DNA of 64,000 nt from JANSWP01 sp041941305 (lineage in GTDB: Bacteria; Bacteroidota; Bacteroidia; Chitinophagales; Saprospiraceae): positions 1 through 64,000 of the forward strand of contig JBGTQJ010000051.1 of assembly GCA_041941305.1 (NCBI GenBank), read 5' to 3'. How positions within the stretch are numbered: the stretch's first letter is position 1; every line of letters begins with the position of its first letter. The notes under the pieces were generated by a model, which saw only the letters and a program-made list of their open reading frames with translations, did not search any database and had not been told where the DNA came from. A program made the position numbers and the translations under genes. Below are positions 49,441 through 58,400 of this stretch, piece after piece.

Positions 49441-50763
49441 TTACGATTTCTTGAAAATAAAGAAATACAACCCAATATTTAGGTTAAGTCGCTTTTCGTG
49501 ATCCCTATAGTCCAAGGTAGAAAAAGTTGTTCCTGCTTCCTCTTTTATTCTGGAAAAGGTATCCAAATATTCAAATTGAGTGGAAAATTCAACAGCCAAA
49601 TTACGCATGATAAAATATTGCCAGGCAAAGAAAATCTGGGAGCGAAAGCCTGTTCCATGGAGGGACATTGGAACAGGATGTGGTTCCAGCACAGTTCCAT
49701 AAGGTGTATGATAGAAAAATTGAATCCCTGTTTTTATAAGGTTTTCGGAATAAAAAAAGAAATGAATGTCCCAGGCACCTCCAATCATCAACTCATGCTC
49801 TTTCAAATTTAAGGTGATTCGTTTCCCGGTATTGAACGCTCTAAATCTATGATAATCGGTACTAAGGGTTTGGTGTTGGGCAAAGAGGCTAGTCGAAAAG
49901 TAGAAATTTTGGGAAATTGGAATGAAGTATTGGACAAAAGCCTTGGCTGCAGATCTGCGCCGTATGGGTTCATAGTCTTCATCGTATTTCCGCTTTTCTA
50001 TCAATAAGCCACCCCCGATTTTCCAACGGTTGTTTAAGAATAAACTAAAAGTAGGCTCCCCTATCGTGTGAATTATTTCATTGCTTTTGATTAAATCCAA
50101 AGCAAACCGTCCACCCAATTGGTAAGTCCCCTTTTTGAAATATAGTTTTGATATTTCCAGGCAGTTAAAGCATTCATATGTTTTTTCCATGTCTAAAAAA
50201 AACTGAATGCCAAAATCCAGATTTAGTTTACTACCATCATTGGGATAGTCTAAGTAAAGGTCAATATTTCTTCCCGCAAATCGATAGGAAAGTGCAGTTT
50301 CAATTGCCACATTTTCAAATAGAAAAAAATTGATGCCGGCACCTAACCAGAAGTTGATAAAAAAGCCATCATAATTATTTTTAAAGGAACGGGCATCTGT
50401 CCATTGGAAATTTGAGAGGAGTGAGGCGAAGGTATTGACCTTTCCAGGGTTGAAGTAATGCCTGGCAAAAATGGGCATTTTCGTTATGATATCAATGTCA
50501 CTATCTTTTTGAAATTGATAGTCGATTATTTGATAGGAAAAATCAACCCCCAGCCCAACCATCGTATTGGGTCGAAAAAAGTATCCCCAGTTGGTTTTCA
50601 AATTGATGCGATAAGTATGTTCATTCCACTTTTCAGAATTATCGGAGTCAAAAAGAAAATCAAAAGAATGGTGACCATTTAAGAGTCGGGTACCTTTTTC
50701 TATTTGTGAAAAGCCCAGCAAAGCACCAAGTTGGAGAACGAAAAATAAAGCTATTCGGAGCAT
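49441..50763 (-). CDS. Outer-membrane barrel paralog 2 of 3
   Basis: The ATG at 50763 gives 440 residues with a signal peptide (MLRIALFFVLQLGALLGFS) and mature start QIEKGTRLLNGHHSF, parallel to QVDNGSWMLNG and QVQKGSWLIRAQ in its paralogs. It shares the strands FFLFENVAIETALSYRFAG, LNLDFGIQFFLD, the LYFKKGTYQLGG segment and a C-terminal LNLNIGLYFFIFKKS. A TGA-C-ATG junction links it to the gene upstream, so the two are probably translationally coupled. Function unknown; a family of surface barrels is the safe description. Confidence 0.65.
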   Translation of the reverse strand: MLRIALFFVLQLGALLGFSQIEKGTRLLNGHHSFDFLFDSDNSEKWNEHTYRINLKTNWGYFFRPNTMVGLGVDFSYQIIDYQFQKDSDIDIITKMPIFARHYFNPGKVNTFASLLSNFQWTDARSFKNNYDGFFINFWLGAGINFFLFENVAIETALSYRFAGRNIDLYLDYPNDGSKLNLDFGIQFFLDMEKTYECFNCLEISKLYFKKGTYQLGGRFALDLIKSNEIIHTIGEPTFSLFLNNRWKIGGGLLIEKRKYDEDYEPIRRRSAAKAFVQYFIPISQNFYFSTSLFAQHQTLSTDYHRFRAFNTGKRITLNLKEHELMIGGAWDIHFFFYSENLIKTGIQFFYHTPYGTVLEPHPVPMSLHGTGFRSQIFFAWQYFIMRNLAVEFSTQFEYLDTFSRIKEEAGTTFSTLDYRDHEKRLNLNIGLYFFIFKKS

Positions 50764-50764
50764 G

Positions 50765-52075
50765 TCATTGGTCGTTTGATTTCTTGGAAATGAAATATGA
50801 AAAGCCAAGCCCTGCTTGTATTCTGCTTACATAATTATTGCTTATAGTTTCCAGTACCAATAATCTGTTTTCAGATTCCAGGATGTTGTATTGTGCATAT
50901 ATTTCTACTGCCATGTTTTTAAATACAAAGTGTTGCCAGGCGATTTGCCAATTGGCATTCATTGCAATAATTCGAAAAGTGGGATCTGATTTTTCTCCTT
51001 CAATTACTTCATGCTGTTTTCCATTTTGAAATTCAGTAGATAAAGTGGTTTTGAGCAAGTTCTTTGAAGAGGGGAAAAAAAGGAAAGCCACAGATGGTCC
51101 GAAGAGAAAATTATGTTGGTGCCAATCTATTGTACCTATAGTAGAGGGTGATATAAAGGATTGAAAAGTTTGTTTGGAATGCGAGTACCCCAATTTAAAA
51201 CCAGGGGCCAGGAAAAAAGTATTGAAGATGGGATGGTAATAGGTTAAATGAGCTGCTATTTCCTCTGAGTTCGATTCTAGTTCATTGAATTGAAAAAACT
51301 TTTGATACCCCAACCTCGTACCAAGTTCAATTCTATCTTTTAAAAAATACCGAAATCCCAGATCCATTTCGAGTCTTGGCTCTTCATAGTCTTTTTTAAA
51401 TAACCTTCCCCACCAGGCACCGGAAAAAATAGCATTTCCTTTCTTTAAGTATTGATTAGGCAATTGTTCACCTGTTTCATAGGTTGACTTTTCGCTCCGA
51501 TTTAAAAAAAGCTGAATATTTAGATTATAGTGCCACTTGAGATCAGTCCCACGAAAAAGCCAAAATTCTTCACTATCTCCAACTCTATAGTTTAAACTAC
51601 CCTCAACAGCGACATCTTTCGTTAAAAAGTAGTCAAAGCCAAAGCCCAGATCAAAATAAGTGTAATCGTCTTTGAAAAATTCTTCACCATTAGATTTTAT
51701 TTCAATTCTGGAAAAATTGAATTGCAAATGTGTAAACCATCTTGTTTTTCCTGGATTTAAATATTGTCTGTAAAAAATGGGAACAGAATAACGGAATAAA
51801 TTAAAGTCCTCCCCAAGAAAAATGTCTTCAATAAAATCTGTGGCAAAAGAAAAATGCAATCCAGTGCCAAAAACAGTTCCGCTTGTTATGAAATATCCTG
51901 CTGAATTATTGAAAGATAAGCTTGTAGTATTAAAATTCGGTGAGGGTGAAACTTGCTTGACAGAACGGAACTCAAAATCGTTTTGAGCGCGAATCAACCA
52001 ACTACCTTTCTGAACTTGTGCAATGCTAATGGAATTGCAAAACAGCAATAAGAATAGAGTCGCGTTTTTTAGCAT
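50765..52075 (-). CDS. Outer-membrane barrel paralog 3 of 3
   Basis: The ATG at 52075 (MLKNATLFLLLFCNSISIA) gives 436 residues; the longer frame adds 30 residues without a sensible signal. It is the first gene of the tandem set. Shared features with the other two are QKGSWLI near the mature start, RQYLNPGKTRWF, DYFLTKDVAVEGSLNYRVG, QYLKKGNAIFSG and the penultimate strand IQAGLGFSYFISKK. The stop codon is separated from the next start by a single base. Divergence between the three is considerable, so the duplications are old. Confidence 0.65.
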   Translation of the reverse strand: MLKNATLFLLLFCNSISIAQVQKGSWLIRAQNDFEFRSVKQVSPSPNFNTTSLSFNNSAGYFITSGTVFGTGLHFSFATDFIEDIFLGEDFNLFRYSVPIFYRQYLNPGKTRWFTHLQFNFSRIEIKSNGEEFFKDDYTYFDLGFGFDYFLTKDVAVEGSLNYRVGDSEEFWLFRGTDLKWHYNLNIQLFLNRSEKSTYETGEQLPNQYLKKGNAIFSGAWWGRLFKKDYEEPRLEMDLGFRYFLKDRIELGTRLGYQKFFQFNELESNSEEIAAHLTYYHPIFNTFFLAPGFKLGYSHSKQTFQSFISPSTIGTIDWHQHNFLFGPSVAFLFFPSSKNLLKTTLSTEFQNGKQHEVIEGEKSDPTFRIIAMNANWQIAWQHFVFKNMAVEIYAQYNILESENRLLVLETISNNYVSRIQAGLGFSYFISKKSNDQ

Positions 52076-52262
52076 GTTAAGAGATTTTATCGAAATTGAA
52101 TATTGGAAACAGAAAGATATAGATTCTATTTGAATTTTGTAAGGTATGTCAAAAAATAAAAGCAAATGCGCTTGTGATAAAACCGTGATTTTTCCGTGAT
52201 GCTACAGGAATAGACTGTCCTTATCTTTGTAGGGAAATTCTCAATTAAAATTAAAATGTCTC

Positions 52263-52333
52263 AATGAAAATGAAAATTTAAATAGCTAATTTTCATTTTC
52301 ATTTTCATTTTCATTTTCATTTTCATTTTCATT
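52263..52333. repeat. TTTTCA hexamer array with complementary AATGAAAA arm
   Basis: About seven TTTTCA units (52289-52332) follow AATGAAAATGAAAATT (52263-52278), so the two halves can pair. A -7-like TATCTTTG box lies just upstream at 52222-52229 on the plus strand. Confidence 0.85.
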
Positions 52334-52343
52334 AAGTATATAG

Positions 52344-52512
52344 AGCTTGTTTAAAATTCCATCAATCGGCTGCAAGCGACAAATTTTATCCTGCACTTTG
52401 TTAAATTTTTCGCCAGATTGCCCGCATCTCCCGATAGCTATCGGGACAAAATTTGCCTCGTTCAGAACAAAACTTGCTCTCTCTCGCTCAATCATGAAAG
52501 TTTAAACAAGCT
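52344..52512. mobile_element. MITE-like element with AGCTTGTTTAAA terminal inverted repeats
   Basis: AGCTTGTTTAAA (52344-52355) is perfectly complementary to TTTAAACAAGCT (52501-52512). Similarity continues imperfectly inward for perhaps 30 bases. Inside lies the 18-bp palindrome TCCCGATAGCTATCGGGA (52429-52446). At 169 bp without a coding frame, it fits a non-autonomous element. Target-site duplications are not obvious. Confidence 0.5.
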
Positions 52513-52555
52513 TTTAGGCTAGAAAATCAATTCTTCACTTTTTTAAATCAAAACA

Positions 52556-52957
52556 ATGAATAAGGCCACTCAAATTATTTCCTGGTTACTTAGCATAGCG
52601 ATAGTAGTCATTTTAATTCAAACGCTGTTTTTTAAATTCACCGCTGCTCCCGAAAGCGTGTATATTTTTGAAAAGACGGGCTTGGGCGATTTTGGTCGCA
52701 TTGGTTCTGGTGTGGTAGAACTGATTGCGAGTATATTGCTGCTTATACCGAGAACCGTTTGGTTGGGTGCCTTAATGTCGATGGGAACAATGGCAGGAGC
52801 TATCCTTTTTCATTTGACTTCATTGGGGATTGAGGTGATGGAAGATGGCGGCACTTTATTCTACATGGCAGTTGGTGTTTTTATTGGAAGTGCAATTGTG
52901 TTGTATTTACATAGGAAAGAAGTACCTTTGCTAAACAAAATAAAAAGAGCCAATTAG
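52556..52957 (+). CDS. DoxX-like integral membrane protein
   Basis: The 133-residue product has four membrane helices (WLLSIAIVVILIQTLFFKF, GVVELIASILLLIP, VWLGALMSMGTMAGAILFHL, FYMAVGVFIGSAIVLYL). The FKF...GLG and VVELIAS segments fit the DoxX/DoxD-like family, linked to quinone or thiosulfate redox chemistry in some species. No role can be assigned here. It ends before a good terminator and is upstream of the two-component genes. Confidence 0.75.
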   Translation: MNKATQIISWLLSIAIVVILIQTLFFKFTAAPESVYIFEKTGLGDFGRIGSGVVELIASILLLIPRTVWLGALMSMGTMAGAILFHLTSLGIEVMEDGGTLFYMAVGVFIGSAIVLYLHRKEVPLLNKIKRAN

Positions 52958-53037
52958 AAAGTTTCTTTTTTAATGCTCATACTCTTTGATAAAGCTGATA
53001 TACCGAAACCGATTTCCATATATATCCAGACAACGGG

Positions 53038-53072
53038 ACCCTCGTCGCCACTTTGAGCACGAGGGTTTTTTT
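53038..53072 (+). terminator. Terminator between the DoxX gene and the kinase gene
   Basis: ACCCTCGT (53038-53045) pairs with ACGAGGGT (53059-53066), followed by seven T. Its position helps decide the kinase start: an ATG-less frame opening at 53053 would begin inside this stem. Confidence 0.85.
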
Positions 53073-53088
53073 AAAACCTGCCGTATTT

Positions 53089-54090
53089 GTGTCCCAATCC
53101 AAAAAAAATATCCGCTTACGTTTGCTTTCCTATATTGTAATTGCGTACATGCTCCTGGCTTTTAGCTGGTGGTCCGTTTTGTTATTTACAAAAAACAAGG
53201 ATGCATTTTTCGCAAAGAGAGATTTGTTGATGATTGGAATGATCGCAGAGGGTATTGTGGAAAATGAGCAGCAATTTCATAGCACAGCTGATTACCAAAA
53301 GCTTAGAAAGGAATACAAGCGGCAAGAAATGATGATCTTTGGAGAAGCTACCGTTTTTGTATTGACCTTGATAATTGGAATTTGGTTAATCAATCGGGGT
53401 TACAACAGAGAAATGGAAGTTGCACAACAACGTAGAAATTTTTTGTTATCGATTACGCATGAGTTAAAATCACCCATTGCTTCCATAAAATTAATTTTAG
53501 AAACATTCCTGAAACGGAATTTGAAGCCCGGGCAGACGAAAAAATTTACGGAAAGTGCTTTGGAGGAAACGGAGCGATTGCATACTCTGGTAAATGATCT
53601 TTTACTATCGGCAAAACTGGAAACATCCTACCAGCCTAACTTTGAATTCCTCAATTTGGTGGAATTAATAGAAGACCTGGTAGAGCGACTTTCTACAAAA
53701 TACCCAAATGTGAATTTCTTTTTTCAAAAAAATGACGATATTCCGACTTTGCAGGCTGAGCGTTTGGGTATGACTTCTGTAGTTTTGAACCTTTTGGAAA
53801 ATGCAGTAAAGTATTCGAATAAAGCACCGAAAATCAGCATTGAATTGAGTTGTGAGAATAATACAATTCAATTAAACGTTGCGGACAATGGCATCGGCAT
53901 TCCAGAAAAGGAAAAGAAAAAGGTATTTGAAAAATTTTATCGGATAGGAAATGAAGATACCCGGACAACTAAGGGGACTGGTTTGGGTTTACACATTGTC
54001 AATCAGATAGTTTTGGCTCACAAAGGGAAAATTGCCATTGTAGATAATGTTCCCAAAGGAACGATTTTCAAAATTGAGTTGCCTTGTTAA
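53089..54090 (+). CDS. Sensor histidine kinase of a two-component pair
   Basis: I take the GTG at 53089 as start (333 residues), since the frame's earlier part lies in the terminator. Two membrane helices (LLSYIVIAYMLLAFSWWSVLLF and ATVFVLTLIIGIWLINRG) enclose a short extracytoplasmic loop of about 60 residues. The kinase core follows: SITHELKSPIASIKLILE with the phospho-acceptor His, NLLENAVKYSNKAP (N box), DNGIGIPEKEKKKVFEKF and GTGLGLHIVNQIV. It belongs to the family that pairs with OmpR-type regulators, and its partner gene lies 97 bases downstream, separated by a remarkable hairpin. Confidence 0.9.
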   Translation: MSQSKKNIRLRLLSYIVIAYMLLAFSWWSVLLFTKNKDAFFAKRDLLMIGMIAEGIVENEQQFHSTADYQKLRKEYKRQEMMIFGEATVFVLTLIIGIWLINRGYNREMEVAQQRRNFLLSITHELKSPIASIKLILETFLKRNLKPGQTKKFTESALEETERLHTLVNDLLLSAKLETSYQPNFEFLNLVELIEDLVERLSTKYPNVNFFFQKNDDIPTLQAERLGMTSVVLNLLENAVKYSNKAPKISIELSCENNTIQLNVADNGIGIPEKEKKKVFEKFYRIGNEDTRTTKGTGLGLHIVNQIVLAHKGKIAIVDNVPKGTIFKIELPC

Positions 54091-54099
54091 AATATGTTG

Positions 54100-54152
54100 G
54101 ATCGCTTCGCTGTCAGAAGTCAGAAAGTCTGACCTCTGACAGCGAAGCGATC
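54100..54152. repeat. Near-perfect long hairpin between kinase and regulator genes
   Basis: GATCGCTTCGCTGTCAGA (54100-54117) pairs perfectly with 54135-54152 over 18 bp. After one mismatch, GTCAG/CTGAC adds 5 bp, closing on a 5-base loop (AAAGT). No T-run follows it, so it is not a classic terminator. It probably affects expression of the regulator relative to the kinase. Confidence 0.92.
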
Positions 54153-54187
54153 TACCTTTAAATAGTCTGTCTTCTAAAAAAATAAAC

Positions 54188-54868
54188 ATGAGAATTCTTT
54201 TGGTCGAAGATGAAGAAAACATTCGCAAAGTTGTCAAGCTGAATTTGGAAATGGAAGATTATGAGGTAGTAGCTACTGACAACGGACGAAATGCCATAAA
54301 ATACTTCCATGAGCAGCATTTTGATTTGATTATTCTGGATGTGATGTTGCCAGAGATGAATGGTTTTCAAATATGCGAACAGATTCGATTGACCAATATG
54401 GAGGTTCCTATCATTTTTGCGACTGCAAAGGATACTGCGATGGATAGGATTTCAGGATTGAAAATGGGAGCGGATGATTATATAACCAAACCCTTCAACC
54501 TGGAAGAACTGTTACTAAGAGTCAAAAACCTGATCAAACGCACGAGCAAAGCACCTGAAAACACTCCCGAAGTCTATGAATTTGGTAGCAATAAAGTGAA
54601 TTTTCGAACTTTTGAAGCGGAAGGGCTTCCAGGACAATTTATGCTCACTAAAAAAGAAGCGATGCTTTTGAAATTGCTCATTGATCGAAAAAATGAAGTC
54701 GTTTCGCGCCAACAAATTCTGCAGTCTGTCTGGGGCTATGATGTTTTTCCCTCTACCCGAACAATCGATAATTTCATTCTATCCTTCAGAAAATATTTTG
54801 AAAAAGATCCCAAGAACCCTGAGTTTTTTCAATCTGTCAGGGGAATTGGTTATAAGTTTGTTGACTGA
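54188..54868 (+). CDS. OmpR/PhoB-type response regulator
   Basis: The 226-residue product has a receiver domain with the acidic pocket E7-D8, phospho-acceptor D51 (LIILDVMLPEMNGF) and KPFNLEELLLRVKNL. A winged-helix DNA-binding domain follows (LTKKEAMLLKLLIDRKNEVVSRQQIL, WGYDVFPSTRTIDNFILSFRKYFE, VRGIGYKFVD). It is the natural partner of the kinase immediately upstream. The target genes cannot be told from the window. Confidence 0.95.
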   Translation: MRILLVEDEENIRKVVKLNLEMEDYEVVATDNGRNAIKYFHEQHFDLIILDVMLPEMNGFQICEQIRLTNMEVPIIFATAKDTAMDRISGLKMGADDYITKPFNLEELLLRVKNLIKRTSKAPENTPEVYEFGSNKVNFRTFEAEGLPGQFMLTKKEAMLLKLLIDRKNEVVSRQQILQSVWGYDVFPSTRTIDNFILSFRKYFEKDPKNPEFFQSVRGIGYKFVD

Positions 54869-55441
54869 AACGGTAACACTTTAAAACTTTTCCCTATCTT
54901 TGAAGTCCCACAATCTTACCCAATAGATCCACAGCATTCAAAACTTTGACTGCTATTTTTCAAAAGTGGAAAAATCCAGACTACACATTAAGCACTTTTG
55001 CTATTTGTAACCTCTTATGGTCAATATATTTAGTTCAAGAGTAAGTTCAAACCCGTCAGCTTAGTTTCCTTCAGTAAGCTGATTGTGTTTGGACTTACTT
55101 TTGAAAACTGAATTCAGCGTATGTTTAAAAATACGCTTATCGATTTGAAGAGGCATAATTGGCAAATACTAATTTGATAAACACAAGACAACTGGAATAT
55201 CTTTTCCCTTTTGGATAAAAAATTAAACCGTAAACCCTTAATCTCGCACACAGAACAGACATAGGCACCTGATGGAGTGGGCAGTTTTCAGTAGGCAGTT
55301 TTTTATACCATCTTTAATTTAACCCGTTCACAGTCCACCGTCTGCCGTCCACCATTTTCAATTAAGAGCATGTTTAAATTTGCCGTTAACCGTCAATTGA
55401 TGGAATTTTATTTATGCTCTAAAAAACAAAAATGAAGACCT
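54869..55441. other. 573-base intergenic region with hairpin and short-unit repeats
   Basis: The plus-strand spacer contains a -7-like TATCTTTG (54895-54902). It also holds a two-tier hairpin at 55041-55098: 12-bp GTAAGTTCAAAC arms with one G-T, then an 8-bp TCAGCTTA/TAAGCTGA inner stem. A small stem sits at about 55117-55137 (AGCGTAT/ATACGCT), and GGGCAGTTTTCAGTAGGCAG / CCGTCTGCCGTCC repeats lie at 55275-55352. No protein-coding gene is convincing. An unrecognised small RNA is possible around 54900-55110. Confidence 0.5.
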
Positions 55442-58400
55442 ATGAAAAATGTTTACAAACGCTCTTATTGGATTTATTTGTTGATCAACTTTTTTATCAT
55501 CTCTGTCCAAGCCCAACCCAGCATTCAAAAGATGCAGGCACATGGACACCAGCACGAAGCCCAGCCACTTTTTGTAGAAAATCAGCACCAATGGCATGAG
55601 AATGTGCGGTATAGAACTGGTTTTGGTGGTTCTGTAAATTTATTTTTGGAAGAAAAGGCATTTACCTATGTATTGAGCCATTCTGAAGATTTGAAACAGA
55701 TACACGATCTCGCCCTCATTGACCGAAAAAAACTAAAAGACTTACAAATCAGGCAACATGCCTACAAAGTTTATTTCGTTGGTGCTAAAAAAGCCAGTTT
55801 GAACGGAGAAAGCCAAAAGACACATTACCACAATTATTTTATAGGTAAAGATCCTGCTAAATGGGCAAGCGAAGTACCCTTGTATAAAGGAGTACACTAT
55901 CATGATTTATATTCTGGTATTGATTTGAAAGCCTATAGTCAGGATGGGCATTTCAAATATGATTTTATTGTCCATGCAGGTGGCGATGTTGCAGATATAC
56001 AATTAAAGTATGAAGGTGTGGAAGATTTGTCATTGACTTCGGGTGATTTGCACATCAGAACTTCCTTTCAAAGCATGTTTGAAAAGAGACCCTATGCATA
56101 TCAAATTATTGATGGAGAAAATATAGAAGTAGCTTGTGAATATGTTTTAGAGGGAAACAAGTTGACTTTTAAATTTCCAAATGGCTACAATGTTGATTAT
56201 CAGTTGATTATCGATCCGACTGTTATTGCTTCCACGCTTTCTGGTACTTCTGGGTTTCAAAACTTTGGACATTCTGCTACTTATGACAATGGTGGAAATA
56301 TGTACACGGCAGGACGTTCATTTGGACCAGGATATCCGGTGACCCTTGGTGCTTTTCAAACAAATTATGGAGGCGGTAGTTCCGATATTGTCGTCAGCAA
56401 GTACAATCCTCAGGGAAGCAATTTGCTCTATGCAACCTATATCGGAGGAGCAGGCGAAGACTTACCACATAGTATTATTACTGATTTCAATCAGCAACTT
56501 TATATTTATGGTTCTTCGACCTCATTTGATTATCCAACAACTCCCAATGCAATACAATCTAACCAGGAGGGAAATGCAGATATTATAGTCACTGTTTTGA
56601 ATGCGGATGGAACCGGGCTGGTGGGGTCCAGTTATTTTGGTGGAGATGAGGATGACGGTTTGAATAATTCCTCTCTAAATTCGAATTACGGAGATAATTA
56701 TCGAGGAGAAATCATATTGGATGCCCAGAATAACATTTATGTGGTGAGTTCCACCAATTCAGATAATTTTCCAGTAACAGGGGGCGCCTTTGATCAGACC
56801 TTCAATCCGATAGCCACGGGCTTTTTTGTTGAAGCTCAGGATGCGGTTGTTTTTAAAACCAATAGTGATCTATCTCTTTTGTACTGGGCGACTTATTTAG
56901 GAGAAGACGATCCGGACATTGGGAATGGTATTCGGGTTGATGATAGCGGGAATGTTTATGTGACAGGCACTGCGGGAGGAGGAAATTTCCCAACCCATTT
57001 AAGTTCAGTAAAACCAACATGGCCTGGAGGTGCCGAAAATGCATATGTGACCAAACTTTCTCCCGATGGGAGTGCAGTTTTAAGCAGTACTTTCTGGGGC
57101 TCTGACAATGATGAGCATTCTTATTTTATGGATTTGGATGATGATGGCAACGTCCATATTTATGGTCAAAGCTCAGGAGGGCAAATGCCGGTCACGCCTG
57201 GTGCATACGCCAATCCAAATAGCCGCCAGTTTATAACAGCTTTTACGGAAGACTTGTCGCAGGTCGTTTATTCCACAGTAGTAGGGACAGGTTCTTCTTT
57301 TTTGGTAGATTTCGTTCCGGTAGCTTTTATGGTAGATAAATGTGATGGCATCTATTTTTCCGGATATGAAGCTTCCGGAGGCTTGCCACTCACCAATGAT
57401 GCCTTAGCGAATGCGCCTGGCACTTTTTACCTCGGGGTTCTGGAGCCTCTTGCTACAGGCTTGTCTTATGGAACTTATTATGGCAATGCAGATCATGTAG
57501 ATGGTGGAACGAGTCGATTTGACAAGGGTGGGGTGGTTTATCAAGGTGTTTGTTCCTGTGTATTTACCGGATTACTCAATACCACCTCCAATGCCTGGGC
57601 GACCGGGCAATCGACAGACTGTGATGTAGGCGCTTTCAAAATTGATTTTGACATAGAAACGGTTACTGCCCAGGGAACTGCCAATCCGGCAACAAGCGGC
57701 TGTGTGCCTTTTGATGTCCAATTTACGTATACGGGGCAGGACGCGGTAGCCTGGCAATGGGATTTTGATGATGGTGGGCAAAGCAATGACATGGATCCTT
57801 TTCATACCTACACCGAAGCAGGGACTTATAAAGTTACATTGATAGCCACCAATCCAGATGCCTGTAATCCCATAGATACCTTTTATTTGACTGTCGATGT
57901 ATTAGATGGGTCCACTAATTTAATTGATACGGCTATGTGTGACAATGAACCTATCTTTTTGGACGCAACAACTCAAAATGCGACCTACTTATGGCAAGAT
58001 GGATATACCGGAGCTACCTATACGGTTTCAAACCCTGGCGTATATTGGGTGGAAGTTGATATTGGAACTTGTACGAGAATTGATTCCTTCAACATTGTAC
58101 CATTGAGTAGTTTGGATATCGATTTAGGAGCGGATACTTCCATTTGTGACGTTTCTAACATTCTTTTAGATGGATTAGACCCGGGCGGTGTGTCCTACTT
58201 GTGGAGCAATGGGAGTTCATTGCCTACAACCAATATCTCTACCTCAGGTAATTATTGGCTGGAAATCGTGGATACGATTGGATGTAGGAGTCGCGATTCT
58301 ATTTTCATAGACTTTGGAATCACTCCTCAACCAGATTTAGGCGTAGATACGACCTTGTGTGATGGAGATAATACCACTTTATCTACCTCTGATGTAAATG

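Noticed and set aside
52429..52446. 18-bp palindrome TCCCGATAGCTATCGGGA as an operator
   Set aside because: It lies inside a MITE-like element and similar palindromes are common as dispersed repeats, so a regulator site is not supported.
52286..52495. 69-codon minus-strand frame with an Asn-Glu repeat
   Set aside because: The C-terminal NE repeats are the translated TTTTCA array and the rest lies in the MITE-like element.
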